Shown: piece after piece, positions 11,041 to 20,270 of the stretch | How positions within the stretch are numbered: the stretch's first letter is position 1 | How the letters are laid out: the number at the start of each line of letters is the position of its first letter | Assembly (NCBI RefSeq): GCF_001584325.1 | Contig: NZ_LSAZ01000010.1 | Location: 35,970 to 99,969, forward strand | Reading direction: 5' to 3' | From: Bacillus nakamurai | GTDB taxonomy: Bacteria; Bacillota; Bacilli; Bacillales; Bacillaceae | Length of the DNA: 64,000 bases | Translations under genes and position numbers: made by a program | The notes under the pieces: model-generated | Databases searched by the model: none | What the model saw: only the letters and a program-made list of their open reading frames with translations | Told to the model about the DNA's origin: nothing

Positions 11041-11577
11041 ATGGAAATGGTCAATTGGCTGTCTTTAGCAATGATTCCGATTATTATCGCCGGCATTCTT
11101 ATTTACGGCACCATTAAGAAAGTTCCGACCTATGAATCGTTCGTTGAAGGCGGAAAGGAAGGAATTGAGATTGCTTTTTCCATCATTCCGTATTTGGTGG
11201 GGATGCTTGTCGCCATTACTGTATTCCGTGCATCAGGCGCGCTTGATTTTGTGATGGGGATGTGCAAGCCCGTCTTTACGGCAATCGGCATTCCCGCTGA
11301 AGTGGTGCCGCTTGCACTGATCCGCCCGATATCAGGTACAGCGGCGCTTGGCATGACGACGGATCTCATCGCTGTATACGGGCCTGATTCATTTATCGGC
11401 AGGCTGGCATCAGTCATGCAGGGGTCAACGGACACGACTTTATATGTCCTCACCGTGTACTTCGGAGCAGTCGGCATCAAAAAAATGGGCGACGCATTAA
11501 AGGTGGGCCTTCTCGCCGATCTGATCGGGGTGGTTGCATCAATCATCATTGTTACATTATTATTTGGAAGCGCCTGA
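11041..11577 (+). CDS. spmB: Spore maturation protein SpmB
   Basis: A 178-residue membrane protein with four to five hydrophobic helices, partner of SpmA in spore core dehydration. It belongs to the same Gate-domain superfamily: FVEGGKEGIEIAF (about 36-48) and RPISGTAALGM (about 98-108) are recognisable. ATG 11041 follows GGGGAGGTAAG. It is the last gene of dacB-spmA-spmB, and its stop codon forms part of the terminator stem. Confidence 0.94.
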   Translation: MEMVNWLSLAMIPIIIAGILIYGTIKKVPTYESFVEGGKEGIEIAFSIIPYLVGMLVAITVFRASGALDFVMGMCKPVFTAIGIPAEVVPLALIRPISGTAALGMTTDLIAVYGPDSFIGRLASVMQGSTDTTLYVLTVYFGAVGIKKMGDALKVGLLADLIGVVASIIIVTLLFGSA

Positions 11578-11592
11578 TTCAGGCGCTTTTTA
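11568..11592 (+). terminator. Terminator of dacB-spmAB
   Basis: A perfect 10-bp stem, aagcgcctga (11568-11577) with tcaggcgctt (11579-11588), then T. The left arm includes the spmB stop codon. Confidence 0.85.
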
Positions 11593-11670
11593 TATATCAG
11601 AATAACTGCTCCTTGAAAAAGCTTGTTTGTTCAGGGGGAAAAAAGTAAGATTATACTTGAGGTGAAAGAC

Positions 11671-12405
11671 ATGGAAAGACTGCAAAAAGTTATTGCTCAC
11701 GCCGGCGTGGCATCACGCAGAAAGGCAGAAGAGCTGATTAAAGAAGGAAAAGTAAAGGTGAATGGAAAAGTAATAACAGAGCTTGGCGTAAAAGTAACCG
11801 GCTCTGATCAAATTGAAGTAAACGGATTAAAGGTGGAACGGGAAGAGCCTGTGTACTTTCTGCTCTATAAGCCGAGAGGAGTGATTTCTGCAGCGGAGGA
11901 CGACAAAGGGCGTAAAGTGGTAACCGACTTTTTCAAGGAAGTGCCTCAGCGCATTTATCCGGTCGGCCGTCTTGATTATGATACGAGCGGGCTCTTATTG
12001 CTGACAAATGACGGTGAGTTTGCCAACAAACTCATGCACCCGAAATACGAAATTGATAAGACGTATGTCGCAAAAGTCAAAGGAATTCCTTCAAAAGAAC
12101 TTCTTCGTAAGCTTGAGCGCGGCATCCAGCTTGAAGAAGGCAAAACAGCGCCTGCCAGAGCGAAACTGCTTTCTTTGGACAAAAGAAAACAGACAAGTAT
12201 TATCCAGCTGACCATTCATGAAGGCCGAAACAGACAGGTCCGCCGTATGTTCGAAGCGATCGGCCATGACGTGCTGAAACTCAAACGTGAGGAATACGCG
12301 TTTTTAAATTTAAGAGGCCTGCACACGGGGGACGCAAGAGAGCTGACGCCGCATGAGGTGAAAAGGCTGCGGGCTTTAGCTGATCACGGTAAAAACGCTT
12401 TCTAA
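11671..12405 (+). CDS. rluB: Pseudouridine synthase RluB
   Basis: RsuA/RluB-family enzyme that isomerises a uridine in 23S rRNA (helix 89 region). The N-terminal S4 RNA-binding domain (MERLQKVIAHAGVASRRKAEE, residues 1-48 overall) is followed by the catalytic domain with GRLDYDTSGLLLLTND, where Asp102 is the nucleophile. The C-terminal motif HEGRNRQVRRMF is also diagnostic. ATG 11671 follows GAGGTGAAAG; the open frame reaches back to 11623 but lacks a ribosome site there. Length 244. Confidence 0.94.
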   Translation: MERLQKVIAHAGVASRRKAEELIKEGKVKVNGKVITELGVKVTGSDQIEVNGLKVEREEPVYFLLYKPRGVISAAEDDKGRKVVTDFFKEVPQRIYPVGRLDYDTSGLLLLTNDGEFANKLMHPKYEIDKTYVAKVKGIPSKELLRKLERGIQLEEGKTAPARAKLLSLDKRKQTSIIQLTIHEGRNRQVRRMFEAIGHDVLKLKREEYAFLNLRGLHTGDARELTPHEVKRLRALADHGKNAF

Positions 12406-12451
12406 TTTTCACATAACCTTCAAAAATTACAAAACGTGAAAATGATATAAT
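12389..12451 (+). promoter_or_regulatory. res operon promoter region with a cre-like site
   Basis: A perfect TATAAT lies at 12446-12451 with no good -35 box, which fits an activator-dependent promoter (ResD in B. subtilis). Upstream, GTAAAAACGCTTTCT (12389-12403) resembles a CcpA cre site apart from the 5' TG. Both readings are tentative. Confidence 0.4.
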
Positions 12452-12489
12452 TGAATGGATTTGCAAGCAGGGGAGGGGAGCAGTGAACA

Positions 12490-13029
12490 ATGAACAAAAA
12501 ACGGCGGCGTTTATTCATTCGGACCGGCATCCTTCTCGTCTTACTCTGCGCGCTCGGATATACCATTTACAATGCTGTCTATACGAACGGGGAACGTATA
12601 TCTGAGGGGTCCAAGGCCCCGAATTTCGCGCTGAAAGATACGGAGGGCAAGCTCATAGAGCTGAGCCAATTAAAAGGAAAAGGTGTTTTTCTGAATTTCT
12701 GGGGAACGTGGTGTGATCCGTGCAAACAGGAATTTCCTTACATGGCAAACCAATATAAGCATTTTAAAGACCTCGGCGTCGAGGTGGTTGCGGTAAATGT
12801 CGGAGAATCAAAAATTGCAGTACATAACTTTATGACATCATACGGCGTCAATTTCCCGGTTGCGCTCGATACTGACCGCCAAGTGCTGGACGCGTACGGC
12901 GTATCGCCGCTGCCGACAACTTTTTTAATCAATCCCGAGGGGAAAATTGTTAAAGTGGTGACCGGCACAATGACAGAACGCATGGTTCATGATTATATGA
13001 ATTTAATTAAGCCGGAGGCGTCTTCATGA
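12490..13029 (+). CDS. resA: Extracytoplasmic thiol-disulfide oxidoreductase ResA
   Basis: Membrane-anchored thioredoxin-like protein that reduces the CXXCH cysteines of apocytochrome c before heme attachment. One N-terminal transmembrane anchor (about residues 9-28), then a TlpA/ResA-type thioredoxin fold with the active site [13 protein letters not shown], Cys75 and Cys78, and a nearby Glu81. The CDPC pair differs from the CEPC I remember in B. subtilis. The cis-Pro region is LPTTFLI. It is first in resABCDE and overlaps resB by four bases (ATGA). Confidence 0.95.
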   Translation: MNKKRRRLFIRTGILLVLLCALGYTIYNAVYTNGERISEGSKAPNFALKDTEGKLIELSQLKGKGVFLNFWGTWCDPCKQEFPYMANQYKHFKDLGVEVVAVNVGESKIAVHNFMTSYGVNFPVALDTDRQVLDAYGVSPLPTTFLINPEGKIVKVVTGTMTERMVHDYMNLIKPEASS

Positions 13030-14654
13030 AAAAGGTCAAATGCGAATGCGGACATATAAATCCCGCCGGGACAGTTTTATGTGAATCTTGCGGAAGGCCG
13101 CTCGATGATCATCAGGCGCAGCTTGCCGATATGAGATACGACGGAAGCGCAAGGCGTTCACAAACGTATAACAAAACAATCATTGATAAAATATGGAATT
13201 TCTTTTCTTCCGTTAAAGTCGGAATATGGCTGATCGTTATCACACTTGCCGCGTCAGCGTTCGGCACCATTTTTCCGCAGGAAGCCTATTTGCCTCCGGG
13301 CGCCCAGCCAGATACATACTATGAACAGCAATACGGCACAATCGGCAAAATCTATTATCTTTTAGGTCTTCACCATTTATACGGTTCTTGGTGGTATATG
13401 CTTCTGATCGCGTCAATCGGCATTTCTCTTGTCATTTGCAGCCTGGATCGGGTGATTCCCCTATACAGAGCGCTCAAGAATCAAGGTGTGCGGCGAAATC
13501 CTGTCTTTTTGCGAAGGCAGCGCCTGTACAGCCGGACAGAAACCGGGCTGACCGATGACACGGCAGACAGAATCAAAACCCAATTAAAGAAAAAACATTA
13601 TAGATTGCGAGAAAAAGAGGGAAGCATTCTTGCTGAAAAAGGCCGCTTTTCAAGATGGGGACCTTATGTGAACCACATTGGCCTGATTATTTTTCTCATC
13701 GGTGCAATGCTGAGATTTGTACCGGGAATGTATGTCGATGAAACCCTCTGGGTCCGTGAAGGAGAAACTGCTCCGATTCCCGGCACTGACGGCAAATATT
13801 ATTTGAAGAATAACCAATTCAGCATGCAGACGTATAACAAAAAAACCGAAGATAAAGTATTCGCCGACGCCATTGACAGGGCCGGAAACGGTAAGGTCGC
13901 CAAAACCTTTAAGACGGACGCCGTTCTTTACAAGAGGGAAGGCGATATCGTGTTCGGCGAAAAACCGAAGCTTAAACGAATCAAAGAAGAAAATATCCGT
14001 GTCAATGAACCGCTGCGGTTTGATTCCTTTTCTGTTTATCAAGTGGATTATAAAGAAAACCAGCTGGATCAAATGGTGTTTCAGCTGATTGATCAAAAAA
14101 CAAAACAATCATTCGGGAAGCTGAAGATAAACCTTCTTGATCCTGATACGGACTATGATCTTGGTAACGGTTACAAAGTGGAGATCGCCAGCTATCTTCC
14201 TGATTTTTATTTTAACAAGGACGGAGAACCGAGTACGAAAACAAAGGTCCCTAACAATCCGGCTTTTGTCTTTAAGGTCATTGCGCCTGACAAACCGAAA
14301 GGGGAGAAAAGCTTTGTTGCGATCCAGCAGACCGTTGAGGGTTCAGGCCATAATAAGTACAAATTAAAATTCGATCATGTCGAAACGAAAAACATTACGG
14401 GGCTTACCGTCAGAAAGGATTTAACCTTATGGGTTCTTGCCGTCGGCGGTGCGATCTTTATGATCGGCGTCATTCAAGGCATGTATTGGCAGCACAGAAG
14501 AATCTGGCTGCATAGAGGAGACGGAGAAGTGCTGGTGGCGGGACATACGAACAAAAACTGGTTCGGTTTGAAAAAGGATATCGAATATGTTCTTAACGGA
14601 ACAGGGATTTCAGAACCGGCTGATCAAAAAGAACTGATGAAAAATCAGGCCTAG
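13026..14654 (+). CDS. resB: Cytochrome c biogenesis protein ResB (CcsB)
   Basis: Large component of the system II heme delivery and ligation complex with ResC. The N-terminus carries a small cytoplasmic zinc-ribbon-like element: Cys6-x-Cys8 and Cys19-x2-Cys22. Transmembrane segments follow at about residues 62-82, 117-137 and 207-227, then a long extracytoplasmic domain (about 235-455) and a final membrane helix near 458-480. Length 542, as expected for Bacillus ResB. Four-base overlap with resA and 18 bases before resC. Confidence 0.94.
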   Translation: MKKVKCECGHINPAGTVLCESCGRPLDDHQAQLADMRYDGSARRSQTYNKTIIDKIWNFFSSVKVGIWLIVITLAASAFGTIFPQEAYLPPGAQPDTYYEQQYGTIGKIYYLLGLHHLYGSWWYMLLIASIGISLVICSLDRVIPLYRALKNQGVRRNPVFLRRQRLYSRTETGLTDDTADRIKTQLKKKHYRLREKEGSILAEKGRFSRWGPYVNHIGLIIFLIGAMLRFVPGMYVDETLWVREGETAPIPGTDGKYYLKNNQFSMQTYNKKTEDKVFADAIDRAGNGKVAKTFKTDAVLYKREGDIVFGEKPKLKRIKEENIRVNEPLRFDSFSVYQVDYKENQLDQMVFQLIDQKTKQSFGKLKINLLDPDTDYDLGNGYKVEIASYLPDFYFNKDGEPSTKTKVPNNPAFVFKVIAPDKPKGEKSFVAIQQTVEGSGHNKYKLKFDHVETKNITGLTVRKDLTLWVLAVGGAIFMIGVIQGMYWQHRRIWLHRGDGEVLVAGHTNKNWFGLKKDIEYVLNGTGISEPADQKELMKNQA

Positions 14655-14672
14655 TGAAAAAGGAGTGGTGTC

Positions 14673-15848
14673 ATGGCGGAGCTGAGCGCAAATTTTCTTT
14701 ATGCTGCCTTTTTGATTTATTTAATCGCTGTCCCGATTTTCGGCGGCGCCATCCGGGGAACTAAAGGCAAAAAGGACGGAAAGGGCCGCTGGGCGGCAAT
14801 TGGGATTACCTTAACGGTTATCGGATTTCTATGTCATCTCGGCTACTTTATTACGAGATGGGCTGCAAGCGGTCATGCGCCTGTCAGCAATATGTTTGAA
14901 TTTACCACGTCTTTCGGCATGATGCTTGTCCTTGCTTTTATTATTCTTTACTTTATTTATAAACTGCCGTCTTTAGGAATGTTTACATTGTCGATTGCGC
15001 TGCTGCTTATTGCATACGCGAGCATGTTTCCGACGGATATTACGCCGCTTATTCCGTCACTGCAGAGCAATTGGCTGTATATTCACGTGACGACAGCGGC
15101 GCTCGGTCAAGCTATCCTTGCCATCAGCTTTGTCGCCGGGGTTATATTTCTGTTAAAACATGTCGACCAGTCAAAGCCGAGCAAAAAAACGTTTTGGCTT
15201 GAAGTCATCATGTTTATCCTCGTGACGGCCGTGGCGTTTATCGCAGTAACATCGGCATTCCGGCTTGCTGATTATAAAGCCGAGTTTAATTGGGTGGATA
15301 AAAAACAGAATAAAAGTGTCATGGTATACGATATGCCCGCACTTGTCGGGCCGCATGACGGAGAACTGCTCACAGAAGGCGCGATGAAACCGGTTATTAA
15401 TCTTCCCGCCATTTTTTCCGGCAGAAAAGTAAATACGGTAATTTGGTCGCTTGGTGCGGGGCTGGTGTTATACGGCGCACTCAGGCTGATACTCAGAAAA
15501 AGAATCAGCGCATTTATCAGTCCGCTCGTAAAGAACGTGAACCTGGATTTGGTTGATGAAGTCGGCTACCGTGCCGTTTCAATCGGATTTCCGGTGTTTA
15601 CTCTCGGCGCCCTCGTGTTTGCGATGATTTGGGCGCAGCTCGCATGGACGCGGTTTTGGGGCTGGGACCCGAAAGAAGTGTGGGCTCTCATTACCTTTTT
15701 ATTTTACGCCGCTTATTTGCACTTGCGGCTGTCACGAGGCTGGCATGGCGAGAAATCCGCATGGCTTGCTGTGATCGGCTTTGCCATTATTATGTTTAAC
15801 TTAATTTTTGTTAATCTTGTGCTAGCCGGACTTCATTCGTACGCATAG
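14673..15848 (+). CDS. resC: Cytochrome c heme-lyase component ResC (CcsA)
   Basis: Polytopic CcsA/HemX-family membrane protein (391 residues, about eight helices) that moves heme outward and presents it for attachment to cytochrome c. The tryptophan-rich WWD signature of heme-handling proteins is present as [15 protein letters not shown] (about residues 327-341), with conserved histidines flanking it (LH in [20 protein letters not shown]). ATG 14673 follows AAAGGAGTGG. It is the last structural cytochrome gene before the resDE regulators. Confidence 0.94.
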   Translation: MAELSANFLYAAFLIYLIAVPIFGGAIRGTKGKKDGKGRWAAIGITLTVIGFLCHLGYFITRWAASGHAPVSNMFEFTTSFGMMLVLAFIILYFIYKLPSLGMFTLSIALLLIAYASMFPTDITPLIPSLQSNWLYIHVTTAALGQAILAISFVAGVIFLLKHVDQSKPSKKTFWLEVIMFILVTAVAFIAVTSAFRLADYKAEFNWVDKKQNKSVMVYDMPALVGPHDGELLTEGAMKPVINLPAIFSGRKVNTVIWSLGAGLVLYGALRLILRKRISAFISPLVKNVNLDLVDEVGYRAVSIGFPVFTLGALVFAMIWAQLAWTRFWGWDPKEVWALITFLFYAAYLHLRLSRGWHGEKSAWLAVIGFAIIMFNLIFVNLVLAGLHSYA

Positions 15849-15927
15849 ACCAGAAAGCGATACAGTTCTCAAGCCGCCGCACATTTTGTTAAAATGATAG
15901 TAACAGAAGGAAAGCAGGGGGAAAACG

Positions 15928-16650
15928 ATGGATCAAACAAATGAAACTAAAATTTTAGTAGTAGATGATGAAGCCAGAATTCGCCGCCTTTTAAGAATGT
16001 ACCTTGAACGGGAAAACTACGTTATTGAAGAAGCGGAAAACGGCGATGAAGCCATAAAGATGGGGCTGGCATCAGATTATGATCTCGTGCTGCTTGATTT
16101 AATGATGCCGGGAACAGACGGAATAGAAGTCTGCCGCCAGCTCAGAGAAAAAAAAGCCACTCCGATCATTATGCTGACTGCAAAAGGGGAAGAAGCCAAC
16201 CGCGTGCAGGGATTTGAAGCCGGAACGGATGACTATATCGTGAAGCCTTTCAGCCCGAGAGAAGTGGTGCTTCGTGTGAAGGCGCTTTTGAGAAGGGCTT
16301 CCCAAACGTCATACTTTACCGCCAATACGCCGACTAAAAATGTGCTCGTTTTTTCTCACCTTTCAATCGACCACGATGCCCACAGAGTGACTGCAGACGG
16401 CACGGAAGTGAGCCTGACGCCGAAGGAATACGAGCTTCTGTACTTTTTGGCGAAAACGCCTGATAAGGTGTATGACCGGGAAAAACTCTTAAAAGAAGTG
16501 TGGCAGTACGAATTTTTCGGTGATCTCAGAACGGTGGATACTCATGTAAAACGGCTTCGTGAAAAATTGAACAAAGTTTCCCCGGGAGCGGCGAAAAAAA
16601 TCGTCACCGTATGGGGAGTAGGGTACAAATTTGAGGTAGGCGCTGAATGA
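15928..16650 (+). CDS. resD: Response regulator ResD
   Basis: OmpR-family transcription factor of aerobic and anaerobic respiration. Receiver domain (about residues 8-122) with the acidic pair Asp13-Asp14 and phospho-acceptor Asp57 in [10 protein letters not shown], Thr in MLTAKG and Lys in IVKPF. The C-terminal winged-helix DNA-binding domain (about 138-236) has [12 protein letters not shown] and [14 protein letters not shown]. Upstream, TTGTTAAAATGATAGT (15885-15900 region) may be an internal promoter independent of resA. It overlaps resE by ATGA. The known targets include resABC. Confidence 0.96.
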   Translation: MDQTNETKILVVDDEARIRRLLRMYLERENYVIEEAENGDEAIKMGLASDYDLVLLDLMMPGTDGIEVCRQLREKKATPIIMLTAKGEEANRVQGFEAGTDDYIVKPFSPREVVLRVKALLRRASQTSYFTANTPTKNVLVFSHLSIDHDAHRVTADGTEVSLTPKEYELLYFLAKTPDKVYDREKLLKEVWQYEFFGDLRTVDTHVKRLREKLNKVSPGAAKKIVTVWGVGYKFEVGAE

Positions 16651-18416
16651 AATTTTGGAAAAGCGTAGTAGGAAAGCTTTGGTTTACCATTCTTTCGCTC
16701 GTGTTAATCGTTTTATTCATTTTAACCGTGCTTTTGCTGGAATTTATAGAAAATTATCATGTCGAAGAAGCGGAAGAAGATTTAACGCAGCTTGCCGATA
16801 AACTTGCGGTCATTTTAGAAAATCATGAAGACCAGGCTCTGGCAAGATCCATCATGTGGGAGCTGGCTGACAATTTAACGAGCATTGCGATCATTCAGGA
16901 TGATAAACATGTTTGGTATTCGCCCAATGATGATAATCATTTATCATCCATTACGTTGTCGCAAATTGAACGTGACCGTGATTTACACAAAGCGCTGAAC
17001 AGCCATAAAAAAGTTAGCAAACGTGCCGGGCCGAATGACACCGAACGGCTGATCGTCGGAGTGCCTTATGAAAAAGACGGCAAAAAAGGCATGGTCTTTT
17101 TATCGCAATCATTGCTTGCTGTAAAAGACACGACTAAACATACGACCCGTTACATCTTTCTTGCCGCGGGCATTGCCATCGTGCTGACGACGTTTTTCGC
17201 CTTCTTTTTATCAAGCAGGGTAACGTACCCGCTCCGAAAAATGCGGGAGGGCGCACAGGATCTGGCAAAAGGAAAGTTTGACACGAAAATTCCGATCCTC
17301 ACTCAAGATGAAATCGGGGAGCTCGCCATTGCCTTTAACCAGATGGGCCGGCAGCTCAACTTTCATATCAATGCCCTGAACCAGGAAAAAGAACAGCTGT
17401 CGAACATTTTGAGCAGTATGGCGGACGGGGTCATCACCATTAATATTGACGGGACCATTTTGGTGACCAATCCGCCGGCTGAACGTTTTCTGCAGGCCTG
17501 GTATTATGAGCAGAATATGAACATAAAAGAAGATGACAATCTTCCGCCGGAAGCGAAAGAACTGTTCCAAAATGCCGTCAGCACAGAAAAAGAACAAATG
17601 ATTGAAATGACTCTCCAAGGAAGGTCATGGGTGCTCTTGATGTCGCCTCTTTATGCGGAATCACACGTCCGCGGCGCTGTTGCCGTGCTCCGGGATATGA
17701 CCGAAGAGCGCAGGCTTGATAAATTGCGTGAGGATTTTATAGCCAACGTCAGCCATGAACTCAGAACGCCGATCTCTATGCTGCAAGGTTACAGTGAAGC
17801 GATAGTGGATGATATCGCAAGCTCGGAAGATGACAAAAAAGAGATTGCCCAAATTATTTACGATGAATCCCTGCGCATGGGACGGCTCGTAAATGATTTG
17901 CTGGATTTGGCAAGAATGGAATCGGGTCATACGGGGCTTCACTATGAGAAAGTCAATCTGCATGAATTTCTGGAAAAAATCTCCCGTAAATTTTCCGGAG
18001 TAGCCAAGGAAAAGGGAGTTGCGCTCACAGAAGATATATCAGTGACGGAACCGGAATGTGCGTTTGATGAGGACAAAATGGAGCAAGTCTTTACGAATCT
18101 CATTGACAACGCGCTGCGCCACACCGAGTGCGGCGGAAGCGTTCATATCGCCGCCCAAACCGTAAAAGACGGTTTGAAGATCGATATCAAGGATTCCGGT
18201 TCTGGTATTCCGGAGGAGGATCTGCCCTTTATTTTCGAGCGTTTTTATAAAGCGGATAAAGCACGGACAAGAGGCAGGGCAGGCACGGGGCTCGGTCTTG
18301 CCATCGTTAAAAACATCGTGGAAGCCCACGGCGGTTCGATTGCGGTGCACAGCAGAATCGACAAGGGAACGACGTTTACCTTTTATATTCCGACAAAAAC
18401 GCAAGAGGGCGTCTGA
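16647..18416 (+). CDS. resE: Sensor histidine kinase ResE
   Basis: Membrane sensor kinase for oxygen limitation and nitric oxide, partner of ResD. Order: transmembrane helix (about 9-30), extracytoplasmic domain (31-165), second helix (about 168-190), HAMP linker (191-245), a PAS domain (about 250-350), HisKA with phospho-acceptor His370 in [10 protein letters not shown], then HATPase_c with the N box (NLIDNALRH), G1 box [10 protein letters not shown] and G2 box [10 protein letters not shown]. The 589-residue length is normal. It ends with a strong terminator. Confidence 0.96.
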   Translation: MKFWKSVVGKLWFTILSLVLIVLFILTVLLLEFIENYHVEEAEEDLTQLADKLAVILENHEDQALARSIMWELADNLTSIAIIQDDKHVWYSPNDDNHLSSITLSQIERDRDLHKALNSHKKVSKRAGPNDTERLIVGVPYEKDGKKGMVFLSQSLLAVKDTTKHTTRYIFLAAGIAIVLTTFFAFFLSSRVTYPLRKMREGAQDLAKGKFDTKIPILTQDEIGELAIAFNQMGRQLNFHINALNQEKEQLSNILSSMADGVITINIDGTILVTNPPAERFLQAWYYEQNMNIKEDDNLPPEAKELFQNAVSTEKEQMIEMTLQGRSWVLLMSPLYAESHVRGAVAVLRDMTEERRLDKLREDFIANVSHELRTPISMLQGYSEAIVDDIASSEDDKKEIAQIIYDESLRMGRLVNDLLDLARMESGHTGLHYEKVNLHEFLEKISRKFSGVAKEKGVALTEDISVTEPECAFDEDKMEQVFTNLIDNALRHTECGGSVHIAAQTVKDGLKIDIKDSGSGIPEEDLPFIFERFYKADKARTRGRAGTGLGLAIVKNIVEAHGGSIAVHSRIDKGTTFTFYIPTKTQEGV

Positions 18417-18444
18417 AATTGACGAACAATCTTGTTCCATACGA

Positions 18445-18475
18445 AACACCCGCATATCCGGCGGGTGTTTTTTTA
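18445..18475 (+). terminator. Terminator of the res operon
   Basis: A perfect 9-bp stem, aacacccgc (18445-18453) with gcgggtgtt (18461-18469), then a T-run. Confidence 0.92.
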
Positions 18476-18555
18476 TTTATTTCTCCCTTAAAAATTTAAG
18501 AATATGTTAATATAAATTCCCTTCCAAATTCCAGTTTCTCGTAATATAGTTGTAA

Positions 18556-18582
18556 TGTAACTTTTCAACCTATTTATACGAC
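18556..18582 (+). promoter_or_regulatory. Autoregulatory SigX promoter
   Basis: TGTAAC (18556-18561), a 17-base spacer and CGAC (18579-18582) match the SigX ECF promoter consensus exactly, 25 bases upstream of the sigX start. This implies positive autoregulation of sigX-rsiX, as known in B. subtilis. Confidence 0.88.
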
Positions 18583-18607
18583 AAAAAAGTGAACGGAGGG
18601 GTTTCCT

Positions 18608-19192
18608 ATGGAAGAAACCTTTCAGGTATTATATGATACATACCATCAAGATTTATACCAGTTTTTGTTTTATATGGTAAAGGATAAGACCCAGGCCGAG
18701 GATTTGGCGCAGGAAGTGTATATCCGCGTCTTGAATTCTTATCATACATTCGAAGGAAGAAGCAGTGAAAAAACATGGCTTTTGTCGATTGCGCGCCATG
18801 TGGCGATTGACTGGTTCCGCAAGCAGCAAACGATCAGACAGCGTATCATGGGTACATTTGATTGGGATACACAAGATGTCAGAGATCAGCATTTGCTTCC
18901 GGACGAACTCGCCGTTCAGAACGAAAATGTCCGGGAAATTTATACTGCGCTTGATCATTGCACCATCGATCAAAGGGCTGTTATAATCTTGAGATTTATT
19001 CAGGGTTATTCCATTCAGGAAACAGCCGCCGCTCTCCGCTTCTCGGAAAGCAAAGTCAAAACGACCCAACACAGAGGGCTCAAAGTACTTCGGAAACAGA
19101 TGGAGCTTTTGAGGGAGGAGCTAATGGATAATGAAGTCATACTGGAACGAAGAAAGAGTAAAGGAGTTGTTAAGACAACTTCCGGCGGTTAG
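18608..19192 (+). CDS. sigX: ECF sigma factor SigX
   Basis: Extracytoplasmic-function sigma factor that controls cell-envelope charge and modification genes (for example dlt and pssA in B. subtilis). Sigma region 2 (about residues 8-75) contains DLAQEVYIRVLNS and TWLLSIARHVAIDWFRKQ; region 4 (about 120-175) has IDQRAVIILRFIQGYSIQETAAAL. Length 194. ATG 18608 follows CGGAGGGG. The 3' end overlaps its anti-sigma gene rsiX by 62 bases, an unusually long overlap that fits tight coupling of sigma and anti-sigma. Confidence 0.96.
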   Translation: MEETFQVLYDTYHQDLYQFLFYMVKDKTQAEDLAQEVYIRVLNSYHTFEGRSSEKTWLLSIARHVAIDWFRKQQTIRQRIMGTFDWDTQDVRDQHLLPDELAVQNENVREIYTALDHCTIDQRAVIILRFIQGYSIQETAAALRFSESKVKTTQHRGLKVLRKQMELLREELMDNEVILERRKSKGVVKTTSGG

Positions 19193-20225
19193 AGACCATC
19201 GCTCGCCTGATGCCGTTTACCGGAACATTCAAATGGTAAAATACAAAAAAAAACCGATCCGAACCTGGATTGGCCCCGCCGCAGCCGCAGCGTGCGCATT
19301 GTGCATCGCATTTATCATATCTCCTCACCTGCTGACAAAAAATGAATCCGGCAGCCAGCTTGCAGCTGATGAGCAGCAAACTGTAAAAACTCGCCAGGCA
19401 GAACCTGGCAAGCCGGATCAGAAAACATTTGTCGTCTCAAAAAAAGAAAAAAACAATTACATTACCATGGCGTTTGCCGATTCTAAAACGTCTGCAGTGA
19501 TCCCCGTCAGTTTTGAAAAAAATAAGCCGAACGAGTCAATTGAAGAAGCGCTGACAGAAGGAAGAAATGTAAATGTGCCTGATTCTTTCATGTCAGTTCC
19601 GGAACTTTTGGACGGTGTAAAAGTGACCGAAGACCAGAAGGATTTGCTTGTGCAAATAAACCAGCGCGCTGCGATTGAATCCTCAGCAGAAGCTGATTTA
19701 TTACAAAAAATGCTGAAAGAAACTCTGTCATGGAGCCCTTATGAACGAATCAAAGTCACAAACATTCAAAGCAGCACCGGACTGGAATTCGGAAAATCTT
19801 ACGGAATATCCACTGAGATTCCCGTACCGAAGAAGAAAAACAGGGCGTATTTTTCTTATCACGACGATCTGGGACAAGAATATCTTATTCCGTCTGAACA
19901 AACCTATGATTCTGTAAAGAAGGCCATTGACGGAATGAAAACAGGCAGAGGTTCTCATACTGCCGGTGTGATTGAGGCTGATTCAATAGCATCCGTATCT
20001 GAAGGTGAAAGCCATCAGCAGTTACGAATTCAATTTTCGGGGAAACAAACAGCGGAAGATTCGTTAAAGGGTATTCTGATGATTGAAGGGCTGCTGCTCA
20101 CTGCGAAAGAATTTGGTTTTTCAGAAGTGCTGTTTACACATACGCGTGCAAAAAAGATCGGGGAATATGATGTAACAAAGCCGATTTCTGTTCCCGCTGC
20201 GCCTAATCCGATTCCTGTTCAGTAA
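19131..20225 (+). CDS. rsiX: Anti-sigma factor RsiX
   Basis: Membrane-bound anti-sigma factor that sequesters SigX. The short cytoplasmic N-terminus (about 1-42) would bind SigX, a single transmembrane helix lies at about residues 46-64 (PAAAAACALCIAFIIS), and a large extracytoplasmic domain (65-364) follows, presumably the sensing part. Residues 250-350 resemble a GerM-like fold (SIASVSEGESHQQLRIQF...LLLTAKEFGFSEV), although I cannot confirm that. ATG 19131 lies within sigX behind a GGGAGGAG site. Length 364, close to the B. subtilis protein. Confidence 0.92.
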   Translation: MKSYWNEERVKELLRQLPAVRDHRSPDAVYRNIQMVKYKKKPIRTWIGPAAAAACALCIAFIISPHLLTKNESGSQLAADEQQTVKTRQAEPGKPDQKTFVVSKKEKNNYITMAFADSKTSAVIPVSFEKNKPNESIEEALTEGRNVNVPDSFMSVPELLDGVKVTEDQKDLLVQINQRAAIESSAEADLLQKMLKETLSWSPYERIKVTNIQSSTGLEFGKSYGISTEIPVPKKKNRAYFSYHDDLGQEYLIPSEQTYDSVKKAIDGMKTGRGSHTAGVIEADSIASVSEGESHQQLRIQFSGKQTAEDSLKGILMIEGLLLTAKEFGFSEVLFTHTRAKKIGEYDVTKPISVPAAPNPIPVQ

Positions 20226-20232
20226 ACAGATA

Positions 20233-20265
20233 GAAAAACCCAAAACATGATGTTTTGGGTTTTTC
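20233..20265. terminator. Bidirectional terminator between rsiX and serA
   Basis: A perfect inverted repeat, gaaaaacccaaaaca and tgttttgggtttttc, with a three-base loop. It has A/T runs on both sides and can stop the convergent rsiX and serA transcripts. Confidence 0.92.
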
Positions 20266-20270
20266 GCTTG

